Source of the DNA: Syncephalis fuscata
Taxonomy: Eukaryota; Zoopagomycota; Zoopagomycetes; Zoopagales; Piptocephalidaceae
Length of the DNA stretch: 64,000 nucleotides
Assembly (NCBI GenBank): GCA_025786725.1
Contig: JAHLTZ010000005.1
Coordinates: forward strand, 496,001 to 560,000
Direction: 5' to 3'
Below the pieces are notes generated by a model. That model searched no databases and was not told where the DNA came from. It was given only the letters and a program-made list of their open reading frames with translations. Every line of letters starts with the position of its first letter. Within the stretch, counting starts at the first letter, position 1. This document shows positions 48,491-59,960 of this stretch, in pieces. The position numbers and the translations under genes were made by a program.

Positions 48491-48744
48491 TCTTTGTCAG
48501 ACGATAAACAAAATCTTATTACAAAGCATTTTTAATTGGTAAAACTTTATGATTTTACCTTTAGTTTAATAAAGTTATTTTAGAATCATTTATTTAATTA
48601 TTAGCTTCACATCAACTAATTTGTAAACATTTTATTAATAATATATATATGTGTGTGTGTGTAGTCAGTAATAAACATCATTGAAATATCTTATAATGTT
48701 CTACTTTTAAATTTGATATATCGTTGCATAAGATATTTATATGT

Positions 48745-50614
48745 TTAGGCTACTTCTGTAATTTCCTTTTGATTGGATGAATGAGCCGGCAATTCCTTAG
48801 TATCCAGAGGCAACGGTTTTACCATAGCAAAAGCAATGACCGCCAAAATAACTATTGGAATTAGTACGTAATATTGTGCACATAAGGAGTTGGCGTGAAT
48901 TTCTAGTATTTGTTTTTTCAATGGTGTTGTTAGATTGTGAATTAAATTTGTGGATTGCAAACTGCCCGATGGAAGTAATTTGTCGAGTCCTGCTTTTGCC
49001 AGCGATAATGTCAACTTATTGTTGAATATGGATCCTCCGACGGCCAATCCCACCACACCACCAATTGCCTGAAAGAAGCCCGTTAGTGCGGTAACAATAG
49101 CCGAGTTTTCAGCAGTTACGGAGGCTTGGGCGGCAAGTGCTATAGTCTGCATGACACAACCAAATCCAACGCCTAGAATAATCATCGCACAGATTTCTAA
49201 AGCCGGATTTGACTCAACTTTAAATAAAGTAATAAAAGTAAATCCAAGTGCTGCCAGCAGCATGCCTAGACACAGGAAAAGACGATAGCACCATTTTCCG
49301 ATCCGTGCAGCAATTGTGCTTGAGACTATGGCCATAAGCGAGACAGATACCACAAATGGCAATAATACCATACCGGATTTAGTGGCAGAGTATTCGCGAA
49401 CAGTTTGAAAGAATACCGGCAGGTAATAGATGGGGCAGAAAAATCCCCAGCCCATAAAAAAACAGCCGATGCATATGGCGCTAACAGAAGTAGAGCGGAA
49501 GATGCTGAGCGGAATAATGGGTATATTGGCTACCCGATATTCTACCAAAAGAAATAAAAGGAGAAGGAGAGCAGCAGTAGAGAAAAGCACAATGATAATA
49601 ATTGAATTCCATGCGTACATAGTGCCGCCCCAATTGATGGCGAGGACCAACGCTACGCAAAATGCCATGATCAGGAATGTGCCTAGGTAGTCGATACGCT
49701 TGAGCTTTTCCAATGTTGATCCAGAAGGCCCCTTTAGCTTTAAGGTAAAAGCAACAGTGACAATAGTGATGGCACCAATTGGCAAGTTGATGTAAAAGGC
49801 CCAGCGCCAGGTAAGATGGTCGGTAAAGAATCCTCCTAGCAATGGGCCAATCACGCTACTAAAGCTAAAAATAGCGCCGATAATACCGGCATATTGTCCT
49901 CGTTGGCGAGGTGGAACAATGTCTATATTAAGATGCTAGTGGTTAGACAAGTACATTGTAGTAAAGAAAACTTACCACTGATAATTATCATAGTCATCGT
50001 AAGAAAGCCACCACCACCAATGCCGGCAATAGCGCGCATGATAATAAGTGTTACGATGTTTGGAGCTATGCCACATCCAAAGGATCCTGCAAGGAATACT
50101 ACCGTTGCAGCAAGAAAAACGGGCTTTCTTCCAAAAATGTCGGAAAAACGTCCATAGAGAGGGCGTGTTGCGGTGCTAGTTAGCAAGTAAGCAGCACCAA
50201 TCCAGGAAACTTGATCTAGAGCATTAAAATCTGAGGATATTTGAGGGAGTGCGGTTGTGATGATGGTCTGATCGAGAGATGCTAGAAAAATAATCAATGC
50301 AAGGCTATAATAGCAACACATTGTCAGTAAAATACAAAAAACACCGCTAACACTTACCCAATCATAATTGTCATCTTTTGATATAATGACATGCGTGAAA
50401 TTTCGTAAGTTTCTTCATTTTTTTCGCAGTGTATAATAGTGCTTGCACTGATACTTTCGGATCGAGTAGATATAGGTGATGGAGGGTAGGCGATCAGCGT
50501 TGTACGAGAGTTAAAATAATCATTGGTTTTCAAAGTAAATAACTTTTCATGCGTAACTGTTTTGTCGCGTTCGTTATCCCATACGACTTGCTCAACAAGT
50601 TGTGTAGGCGCCAT
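48745..50614 (-). CDS. MFS drug:H+ antiporter-type transporter (DHA2, 14 TM), copy 1
   Basis: Three exons (50358-50614, 49976-50304, 48745-49922), 587 aa, intact. The ATG at 50614 (MAPTQLVEQV) is used; the frame upstream opens only at TTG. A polar N-terminal region of about 80 residues precedes 14 hydrophobic helices. Motifs: [20 protein letters not shown] in TM1, [20 protein letters not shown] (motif A) after TM2, [11 protein letters not shown] (motif B) and GPLLGGFFTDHLTWRWAFYI then NLPIGAI (motif C area). DHA2 members export drugs, siderophores or own metabolites; the substrate here is unknown. Paralogous to the gene at 55007-57006. Confidence 0.88.
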
Positions 50615-52901
50615 ATTTGACAATTAAAAGTGATTAAGACTTGATGTAGTGTTTAAAGAAATCGTAAAATGTTGTTTCGCAAAAAAATCCAGCAAGAATA
50701 GTCTAACTATTAATGAAAAAATTTTATGCTTTAGCGTAATAGATTAGTATGAAATGAAGTGGATACTAAACATTAAGATACTGTGTATATCGATCTTTAT
50801 TTAAATGGTTAGCTGTCTAGCTAGGTTGGCTTTAGCCGAGAATAGGCCTCGATTAGTTTAAAATTTAATACTGTGTTGCTATTTTTGTTTAATATTCCGC
50901 ATGATTTGCATGGGGCGTCTTAAACTACTTTCAGATTAAGAAGTATTGGAAGCAAATGAATATGATATGGATGGACTGCAATTTATTAAAATGTGTTATT
51001 AGATGGTTATTATATAGCCACTAGATATTTATTAGTCAAGTGGTAAATTTAGTATGTTTGTATTACTATGTACTTTGATAAAGTACATTTGTTCAAATGA
51101 GGAATCAGTACAAGGCGTTTATTTGGTGATCAGGCCTTGTAATACGTGTATATGAATGTAATGTAATCACATTATTTTTAACAGCTGCATATAAATGTTA
51201 CTTGCATATTTAGCAGCAATGATAATTACGGTTCAGACATGTGCTGTTAATGCTACAACACACGCTTCTGTATTTGTGCTGCTGTACACTTGAGTTAGAG
51301 CCTTAAGCTTAGCACTGAATTATTTAAAATTAGCACCACGCATTTTGATTTATTTCAAAACTATTTTTGCTAGCCAGGCATCAGCCAGGCATCGCTAGCA
51401 TGGCCTTTTTCCACAGACAAGACAGCAATATTAGGCCAATTTTTTAAGTTCGGCTTTTACAGTAGCACAGTCTCCATTTGCAAGTCCACGCAAGGCCAAT
51501 TTCTTTAAACTGGTGTTAACAATCATCTTTTATTAAATAAAAATATCAAAAATGAAAAAAAATATAAAAAAAAGGTGAATAATTAGAATCAGGTTGCAAG
51601 GGACACTGTTGTTGTGAGCACAAGGCCAATTTTATAAAATACCATATCGGATTATTTTTACCCGTGCATAGTAGTTGCTACTAGAGTAGCACACGTGTTG
51701 CTAATAACCAAGTTTAAACCGAATGATACTTATGGCATTTGGCCTTTAAAGTTCAAATAATAAAAATTTTAGTTTATTATAACAACAACACATATATACA
51801 TAATAAGTGTATATACCAATATATTATTGGCCCGGCATTGAATATAAAACCTGTTGAAGGGCCGAATAGCACAAAAGTTTGCAAGGTCACTATTAAAAAT
51901 ATTAGGCTACTAAGGCCTTAAACTCAGCATGCTATCTCCACATTATATTGTTTTTACGGGCCAATTAAAACATTTTAAATGCTCTTCAACTTAATAATAA
52001 AATCACTGATAGATGGTCGTAACGGGTAATCGTCGTCGTTTATCCCTGTCACTTTGCTGTGGCGGTAGAATCTTGACAAACACAAATGCAATGGACGCAA
52101 TGCCAGTAGCCGGAACAAGCACGTAATATTACATACGTAAAGCATCACCATATGCTATATATTAAGATTGGCGTTGGCTTTTGTACCCTTAAGAGAAGCA
52201 TTATTTGTCACAACTTTGTCTTCAGAAGCTGGAACCGTCATATTTGTGAATAGCTAGCGTTAAATTGCAATAAGAAGTAGAAGGCTGGTTAAACGACGAA
52301 GAGGAAAAGCAGCAAATAGTGGGGTGACTTATAGATTTACTCGGTAACGAAAAACAGGCCAAAAGCTATTTTGACATGTGAGAAAATAAGGCCAGCTTCT
52401 TTATTTTGGTAAGCAATATTTATCGGATAAATTCCACGTTTATCATTGTTACACAGGTGAGATTTTTGTATGCAAAAACTCACCGGCTATGCTAACAGTA
52501 ATTGAGTCGTTTGATCAAAAAATGACACTTTCAGCTTACTCGGATAACAAATCTACTACTGGAAATATACGAATTTAATTCAACAAACACTTGGCTGAAC
52601 ATCAAACTTAAATATCTAATATTCTTACTGATACTCCTTTCTTTTCTACCATAATAATCATTCTATAGATTGAGCATCACATCTAGTTAATTAATTAATC
52701 ATTAAGTACTACTTAAATTATAATAATAATAATAATAATAACAGCCATTATGCTTTACTCTATTGTATTAACCAAATATTTCATTTCATTTCATACTCTG
52801 TTTTGCAACAGCATAGCATAATGCGTGTTGTGTAGCCATCCATGGTGACTTGAGTAATAAAGCATAAAAAGAAATTAATTGAATACGATATAGGCAAAAC
52901 A
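50615..52901. other. Long intergenic region with an MFS relic
   Basis: No intact gene. A direct 11-bp duplication (AGCCAGGCATC twice) flanked by GCTAGC lies at about 51370-51400. The 10-mer GGCCAATTTT and near variants recur several times between 51430 and 51970. A TAA-type microsatellite is at about 52716-52742. The transporter fragment is listed separately. Confidence 0.5.
52012..52190 (-). pseudogene. Relic of an MFS transporter 3' end
   Basis: On the minus strand this segment matches the last ~55 codons of the transporter at 55007-57006 along its whole length. Both read roughly YYVLxPxxGIAxIAFxFVKI followed by LPxQQSDxDKR. The relic has a TAA where the intact gene has CAA just before the YYVL equivalent. 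No upstream helices, start codon or exons are preserved. It marks a third transporter copy, now lost, between the two surviving ones. Confidence 0.7.
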
Positions 52902-54230
52902 TCAACCAATAACTCGACTGTAATTTGCCAACTCTTCATCGTGGATTAGTCGTTCATAGCAATTTTTGTCGATGCTAATACAAACTTCAAAACCGCGCTG
53001 AGAGTTTTGGAATGGTGGCATATCAAGAATACATACTAGAGCTACGGCTGAACTCATAAAACATCTGCAACGAGTGGGTATCCCATAGCCGAAATCTATT
53101 TCATAATAGCCAAACTTTGACCAATCTGTGATTGCATAGTCTGCGTACGGATCCCAGTTAGCAAGTCTTTCGGTCAATGTTGCCTGTCCAGTAATTTCTG
53201 CTTCACTAAGCCATTGTTCTTTTGTACTGGATTTGGCGACAAGGATTGCTTGGCGGTTTTTTATTGCTAAACTGCCTAACGAGCAGCGGGTCATTTCTCC
53301 GGCCGTTATGAAGATCTTGGAATGATATAATGCATTTCCAAAATAGTTGTCCGGTATGCCTGGAAAACAGGAACGCATGTTAATAGCAGCCTGTTCGATT
53401 AATGGCTGATCAGCACTTATTTTTCGTGCTCTTGTAATGGCGCGCAAAGATAATGCAACAACGGCATCCATAGTTGATAACCAATATTTGTTTCTTTCTT
53501 CAGCGGTAAGTGATTCAATAGCATCTTCTTTTAATGCTGCAAGATTTTCTGGCGTAAATTGAAAAATAATTCCTTCTTTAGCTGATTTCTTGCTGATTGA
53601 AGTGCACAATGCACTTCTTTTCCTGCGCTCTTCCTGTTGCTGCAATTCAGTGGGTTTTGGGTCAAGCATTAATAGTCGACGATCGCCTGTAGGCAATGGC
53701 GGATTTTTACCACGCACAAATGCCGCCCAATCTTTAATAAAAAGCATAGAAGCAAGTCCATCGGCAACATAATGATGGCAGGCGACGCTTACCGCCACGC
53801 CAGAGTTGTTGGCATAGCGAGTTACTTTCACACCAAGTATGGGCTGTTTCTCAGATTGAGGCCCTTGAATGGCTTGTAAATCGTTTGTTATAGTATGTTG
53901 TGGCCAATCCGGTTCAAATATCGAAATATCATCACCGGAAAAAGCCTCAGTAAAAAGTACACCCTTGGTTGAAGGTTGCACCTCGAATTCTCCGTCATCA
54001 CGAAGCTTCAAATGTCCATAAAGAATGGGATAGTTTAGTAGCGTTTTTTTGAGACCTTGAATTAGCCGATCAGTTGGCATAAAATCGGATGCATGATCGT
54101 GGTTTTTATAAAAAAAGAACTGGTGTGGATACATTGGTATTGGAAAGTGGTCGGCATGATTTAGACGATATATCTGTTTCGCATGATCACTGTTGGGCGA
54201 TAGCCATATTTCATTGCTGGACACAATCAT
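52902..54230 (-). CDS. BAHD-type acyltransferase
   Basis: Intact single-exon ORF, 442 aa, the normal length for the family. BAHD enzymes transfer acyl groups from acyl-CoA to alcohol or amine groups of small molecules. The catalytic HxxxD motif is HHYVADG (about residue 156), and the second, structural motif DFGWG appears as DFGYG in YYEIDFGYGIPTRC. N-terminal sequence DHFPIPMYPHQFFFY and RLIQGLKKTLLNYPILYGHL also fit. No signal peptide or TM segment, so cytosolic. It sits between two DHA2-type transporters on the same strand, which suggests synthesis and export of a modified metabolite; that link is inference. It is intact and intronless, unlike most neighbours. Confidence 0.88.
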   Translation of the reverse strand: MIVSSNEIWLSPNSDHAKQIYRLNHADHFPIPMYPHQFFFYKNHDHASDFMPTDRLIQGLKKTLLNYPILYGHLKLRDDGEFEVQPSTKGVLFTEAFSGDDISIFEPDWPQHTITNDLQAIQGPQSEKQPILGVKVTRYANNSGVAVSVACHHYVADGLASMLFIKDWAAFVRGKNPPLPTGDRRLLMLDPKPTELQQQEERRKRSALCTSISKKSAKEGIIFQFTPENLAALKEDAIESLTAEERNKYWLSTMDAVVALSLRAITRARKISADQPLIEQAAINMRSCFPGIPDNYFGNALYHSKIFITAGEMTRCSLGSLAIKNRQAILVAKSSTKEQWLSEAEITGQATLTERLANWDPYADYAITDWSKFGYYEIDFGYGIPTRCRCFMSSAVALVCILDMPPFQNSQRGFEVCISIDKNCYERLIHDEELANYSRVIG

Positions 54231-55006
54231 ATTTAAGCAGCAGATTAATAAGCAAGTGTAATTAACTACAAAACAACAATAACGACACTTATCAATTGTT
54301 TATAAATAATAGATATAAAAGCATGCAAGCTTTATAGACTGCATGTTTTATTTTCTAGAAAGAATGTAAGATGCATTCATAAAGCAACATCTAGAATGAC
54401 TAGATTCGACCTATTTTTACGTTTTGGTCTTGCATTGTTCTAATTTAGATTTTATAATATTGGTCTTAAATCTTTATTAATACACTTATAATTGCTTTTA
54501 TTAAGCCTAAAATGGTAAAATGTGTAACTGATAAGCAATGTAATGAAATCGTTAAACAAAAAGACAGATATGCATCTTTGTACTCATGTAAAAATTGATC
54601 ATTTGACTAGTATTGTTTTTGCTTGGTCATTTGTAAAAACATGTTTAGCTTTTGATTAAAGTATTAGCGATGACATATTTACTATTAAATGATTAAAACA
54701 TATGCATACTAGAATAATACACAAATGTTTTTCTTTATTGTGAATATTAGCCACGTATACTTAAATGACAATGAACCATACAGTTTATTTTTATTGTAGT
54801 AAATCTTTATATTTTTTAAAATTGCCATAATGCTTTGCGTTGCTGCTACTCTTAATTTTATTATTATTATTATGAAAAACCATTCTCGCAAACTAATTAA
54901 AATGTTTGGCATGCTCTTTGACTTGATAGTAAAAAAATTATAAATATAAATTTGTACTTTATTAGTTTTAGATAATGTGATTTTGAATTAACGGCTAGTC
55001 CTTTAG
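54231..55006. other. Intergenic, no gene seen
   Basis: AT-rich spacer between the BAHD gene and the second MFS transporter; only short ORFs. Confidence 0.5.
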
Positions 55007-57006
55007 CTAATGTATAGCCATAACAGGTGCTCGTTTCCGTTTATCACTGTCGCTCTGCTGTTGTGGTAGAATTTTAACAAACGCAAATGCAATGGCTGCA
55101 ATGCCAGCAACTGGGATAAGCACGTAGTATTGCATACGTAAAGCATCGGCATATGCCTGTATAGTAAGGCTTTTGATGGGCTCTGTAAGATCGTGGATCT
55201 TTTCAATGGACTGTAAGGCATCTCCAGTCAAATCACCGGACGAAATGTACGTTGCAAGCAATGATGCTAGTTTGTTGTTGAAAATAGCACCCTCAATTGC
55301 AAGACCAACCACCCCGCCAATAATCTGAAAGAATCCCATAACTGCCGTGGCAATAGCCACATTTTCTGGTGTCACTGACACCTGAGCCGCCAGTATAGAC
55401 GTCTGGATAGCACCACCGAATCCTGTACCAAGAATAATCATGGCACAAATTTCTAGTGCTTTCTTTGTGCTTACGTCGAAAAGAGTAATTAGTCCAAAGC
55501 CAATTGTAACCATCGACATGCCAATTGGCATAAAGAGTCGATAAGACCATTCACCAACACGAGTAGCAATAATTCCAGATAGTATTACTGTAATGGAGAT
55601 AGGCAATACGAACGGAAGTAAAATTAGACCTGACTGAGTAGCGCTATAGCCACGAACTGCCTAATAAAGTCGATGTACATTAGTAAATTAAGCTTTAAAC
55701 TAGTATCTACAATAATTCCTTACCTGGAAAAATATTGGGAGATAGTAGATTGGACTGAAAAATCCCCAGCCAAGTAGAAAGATGCCAACACCAAGCAAGC
55801 AAATGGACTTTGAGCGGAAAAGCTGTAATGGAACTATTGGTTCAGTTGCTATACGGTGCTCTACCCATAGTAAACCGGTTAGAATAACAATGGCTACGCA
55901 GAATAGCGAGATAATGACCGGCGATGTCCATGGATACATGGAGCCACCCCAGTTAATAGGCAGCAGCAGTGCGACGCAGAACAAAAGAATAAGCAGTGTA
56001 CCCAAGTAGTCGATGCGTCTTATTTTCTCGCGTACCGATCCAACAGGTGTTTTGAGTTTTAGTAGGAAAATACAATAAGAATAGTGATGGCACCAACTGG
56101 CAAGTTGATATAAAAAGCCCAGCGCCATGAAAGATGATCAGTGAACAATCCTCCAGTAATGGTCCAATGACACTACTGAAAGCAAATACTGCACCAACAA
56201 TACCGGCATATTGACCACGTTGACGGGGTGGAGCAATGTCTATTTACAATAATATAATTTATTGTTAGTGAACAAAAAACACACAGACTATTCAGCAACT
56301 TACCAGCAATAATAATCATTACTAATGGAACAAATCCACCGCCTCCAATACCAGCAATAGCTCGCATGATGATTAACATAATGATACTATTAGCTGCACC
56401 GCATCCTAATGAACCAGCCAAAAAGATAACGGTGGCCGCAATAAATATAGGCTTGCGTCCAAAAATATCAGAGAATCGACCATAAAGTGGCTGTGCTGCT
56501 GTCGAGGTTAGCAAGTAAGCAATGCCAATCCACGCAACCTGATCTAATGCATCGAATTCCGAAGCAATTCGCGGGATGGCTGTGGATACAATTGTTTGAT
56601 CAAGTGAAGCAAGGAAAACAGCCAGGGCCAATCTAAAATACTAAATTAGTTAGTTAAATATTACTTTAATCACGTTTACTTGCCCTATAAATATAATTAT
56701 ACGACGACGCAACGACAATTCTTCTGTTGCATCCGTATCCTTTTGAGAGCATTGGTCATTGACGTTGTTGTCATTATCACATAAACTAGGATGAGAAATA
56801 GTTTGTATTTCCTTTTCTTCATCAAAACTATTGGCGGTGCTCGGTTTTGCTTCGCTATATGAGCGATTCTCGTTAAGCGTCGTTGTACAAGAGTTTTCGT
56901 TAAAATTTTGTCCTTTGATTTTTATTATTGCAATTGATTTGTCCTCAGTGTCCAGTGAGTGAATTATTTTGCTGTTTGTCTCCATCATTATGGATTGGTT
57001 AGACAT
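55007..57006 (-). CDS. MFS drug:H+ antiporter-type transporter (DHA2, 14 TM), copy 2 (two frame breaks)
   Basis: Four exons (56684-57006, 56304-56632, 55724-56239, 55007-55660), about 607 aa. It shares most of its sequence with copy 1: [51 protein letters not shown]. Exon 2 is exactly 329 nt in both genes and introns 1 and 2 are at the same positions. Intron 1 here starts GC (GG|GCAAGT) where copy 1 has GTAAGT. Copy 2 has an extra intron after FFQ that copy 1 lacks. Two single-base losses lie near 56154 (LLGG read as LLED) and 56062 (before LKLKTPVG), and exon 3 is short by exactly two. It may be a functional gene with sequence errors or a young pseudogene. Confidence 0.82.
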
Positions 57007-58723
57007 TTTTGATGTTTCAAAACCAATTTGATTGAATTTAACCGATATTAAGATTAATCAAATAAACGACTTATCACTAAATTGGAGATGAATATTTAAT
57101 GCAACGACTAATGCATAACACGCTTGATGTGTAACAATTTTAAAGCGAAAAAGAAAGGATGAAAGTAAAGAAAACATTAAAATTTTACATTTTAAATGCT
57201 TTATTTAGCATGGCATGCCGGTTCTTTGTTTCATCAACACGAATGTAGGCCTTGTGCTATATTGTTTTTTTTCACGACTTGTTAATATGCGCGTCGCATG
57301 GATATTCATCCATTCCTAATGGGGAAATTTACCCGATTGTTGCAATAAAAATACATTTGTGCAACGATTTCACCATACAATTTACACATGCAGATGCATG
57401 CATATTAAACATCATGTAGAAATATTTTCCATTGTGCCGTAGTATAATCATCGCAAGTGTTTAATTAGTTTATATAAAATAAAATACAGTCTTCTACGAC
57501 ATATGAGTACCTTAGCAAACTCTCCTTAAAAGTCATTATTTTTGATTTCATGTTCCAACGTAATTATTGTCAAATTTATGAACAGCTTATATTGGGCACT
57601 TGAATAGATAATTTATTTAGTTGGCAAAATTTAAATTGCTTTTATTAAATTATCACAGTTTTTATAGCACATACTCTGGCGGAGTTCTAATTCTTTAAAA
57701 ATAAACGACCGAATAACTTGCGTACAAATGTATTAATTGATACTCACCTGAGAAATTGTCATAGCATATAATTTTTAATAAAAGCTATATATGGATTAAA
57801 ACACGTTGTCTAGATTTTCTTATTGTTTGACTAAGCGAATATCAAACTAATACCCCATTTATTTACTTCATTAAAAACTTATCAGATACGCTCTTATAGC
57901 ACAACACGCCACTGGTGGTATAAATGTTATAGCTACTACAAAACATTGTAAATATCTAATATTTTATATTGTCTTCATTTGATTTTTCTTGCTATTGCTG
58001 ATTTTAAAAAATTGAAATCTGCTATTTATTAAATAAAATAAAATGTGCCAACAACATAACATGTTGTGTATCATTTAGCATTAATACGCAATTTATTTTT
58101 AAAAACAAGTTACTAATATAGACTGCAACGAGTAGTATTATAGAAATATAACAAGGTTCAAATGCATAATCTCTCGATATAATAACAAACAAACTAATGC
58201 CAGCATTGGTGACTAAAACCGGATGCCAAAATGCATTTATTCATTTTCAACACAACACTAACAGTAGTAATAAAAAATGCTATACAAATTGAACATCTAA
58301 TTCAACCATATTTTGATGATCGTTGATGAGTAAGGCAGCATAATAAATACACAATATAAATACAAATTCTATTTTTCATTAAATTCCTATACGCGTTTTC
58401 CTTAAATGCCATAACATGTTAGTTCTGAATTCGGATTCTTGGAATATAGACTAAATTGAACATGGCCATTGGAATGATGACGATAATGCTATGCAAACAC
58501 AAAAATTTATTGGTTATTTGCCTTTGCAGTTTTGTTCCTTCGTCATCTCGTCTCCCTTTCGTCCAAATATTTAAAGACGCGCTAAAATACGAATAAGCTT
58601 TAACAGGTTGATAAGCTATCTTTATCTCTGCCATCTGCATTTTAGTAAAACTGTTTGTGCATAAGTCTTAAGTAAGACTCTAACAGGGAAACGCTCACCG
58701 ATTAGCGGTATTTCAACGCCGGC
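57007..58723. other. Long intergenic stretch, no gene seen
   Basis: AT-rich, with short ORFs in several frames but no motif, splice structure or paralogy to other parts of the window. A possible B-box-like GGTTCAAAT near 58155 has no matching A box or tRNA fold. Confidence 0.5.
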
Positions 58724-59415
58724 ATGGCTACTGCAGCACTTTGGAAGCAACACTTTTTGCATTTAGCACGTTACAATGCTTGGGCCTACCAAGTATTGCT
58801 GAAATCAACATCAGCACTGAATGACGAACAATTCAGTGCTCATGTAGGACTATGTTTTCGATCTATTCATGGCACGTTCAATCATCTAATTGCATCGGAT
58901 ACTCTTTGGTAAGTTCTAGTAAACTATTATAATTTTAATAACACGCATTGTTTAGGTATTCCCGCTTGGCCCAAAAGACGAACGACGAATGCATCGAAGC
59001 TCGAAAAATGTGGAGTTCAGAGGAAAAATTTGCCAAAGCAGATGATGCATTTTCAATTTGGGAACAGTATATTACTGATCGAAACCAGATAGCCGATTTC
59101 ATTAATCAAAGCGTAAGTAAAACAAATGATAAAGCAATAATTGCTGATCAATTTTAGTCGGTTCGGTATATTGAGTTTATTGAATCTTTGCCCGATTCAT
59201 ATGATTTTGAAAGTCCTTTTCCTTATACTGACAGTAGCAAAATGCCAAGAGCAACCAATTGGCGAATTGCGTTAACACATGTATTTAATCATGCAACGCA
59301 TCATCGTGGACAAATATCCGGTGGTGTCACGCAACTCGGCCTAGCTCCACCTTCCATAGATCTCATATTTTATCCAGGTTCCACATGGGCGCCAGAAAAC
59401 AAAAATCAGCAATAA
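58724..59415 (+). CDS. DinB/YfiT-like four-helix (damage-inducible) family protein
   Basis: Three exons (58724-58908, 58956-59112, 59158-59415) give an intact 199-aa protein. The N terminus HFLHLARYNAWAYQVLL and GTFNHLIASDTLWYSRL, together with the C-terminal HVFNHATHHRGQISGGVTQL and LGLAPPSIDL, are the classic DinB-fold signature. The three metal-binding histidines are H in NHLIASD and the two in NHATHHRG. In bacteria these proteins bind divalent metals and include thiol-dependent transferases. Fungal members are uncharacterised, so only the fold is claimed. Presumably cytosolic (no targeting signal). Confidence 0.88.
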
Positions 59416-59960
59416 AAGCAAGCTAACTATTGAAAAAATGACTGGTATATACTGTTAACACTTTAGCGAATCAGTGTTGTAACTAGGTTCTTAAATTAAA
59501 AAAAAGCGAGATTAGATAGCATCAGATTATTGGGTAGTAAACAAGTATGGGCACGTACATGAATGTCAGATCTAGCTTAATTCGTCATTTTGTATCAAAA
59601 TGACAACTGCTATACATGTGGCGATGTGGTATCAATGTCGGTAAAAACATGCACTATATATCCAATGCTATACAAGCAATTTACCAATGTTTACTATCTT
59701 CTTGTTGTCTCGTAGACTAAAAAATAAAGGTTTATTCTTAGTATCAAAGGCTGATGCCAATTATAGATGTAAAATCAAGTTTTATTTTCAATTAATAATT
59801 AATGAAGATGAATATATAATATGTAAACTGAATTGATTGAAACCAGTTTGTACAAAGGAATATCTACATATATCCCGGCATTGCATTGCATCTCAAGTTT
59901 AGCAACTCTTTCCGTGACTGATATCGCCCATTATTGTTTTAGCCGACATACAACGATATT
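59416..59960. other. Intergenic, no gene seen
   Basis: Spacer between two plus-strand genes with no recognisable coding or repeat content. Confidence 0.5.

Noticed and set aside
51360-51400. GCTAGC-flanked direct duplication considered as an insertion footprint
   Set aside because: Only two 11-bp copies and no element between or beside them; too little to call.
58150-58175. tRNA-like B box GGTTCAAAT
   Set aside because: No A box at the right distance and no cloverleaf could be drawn.
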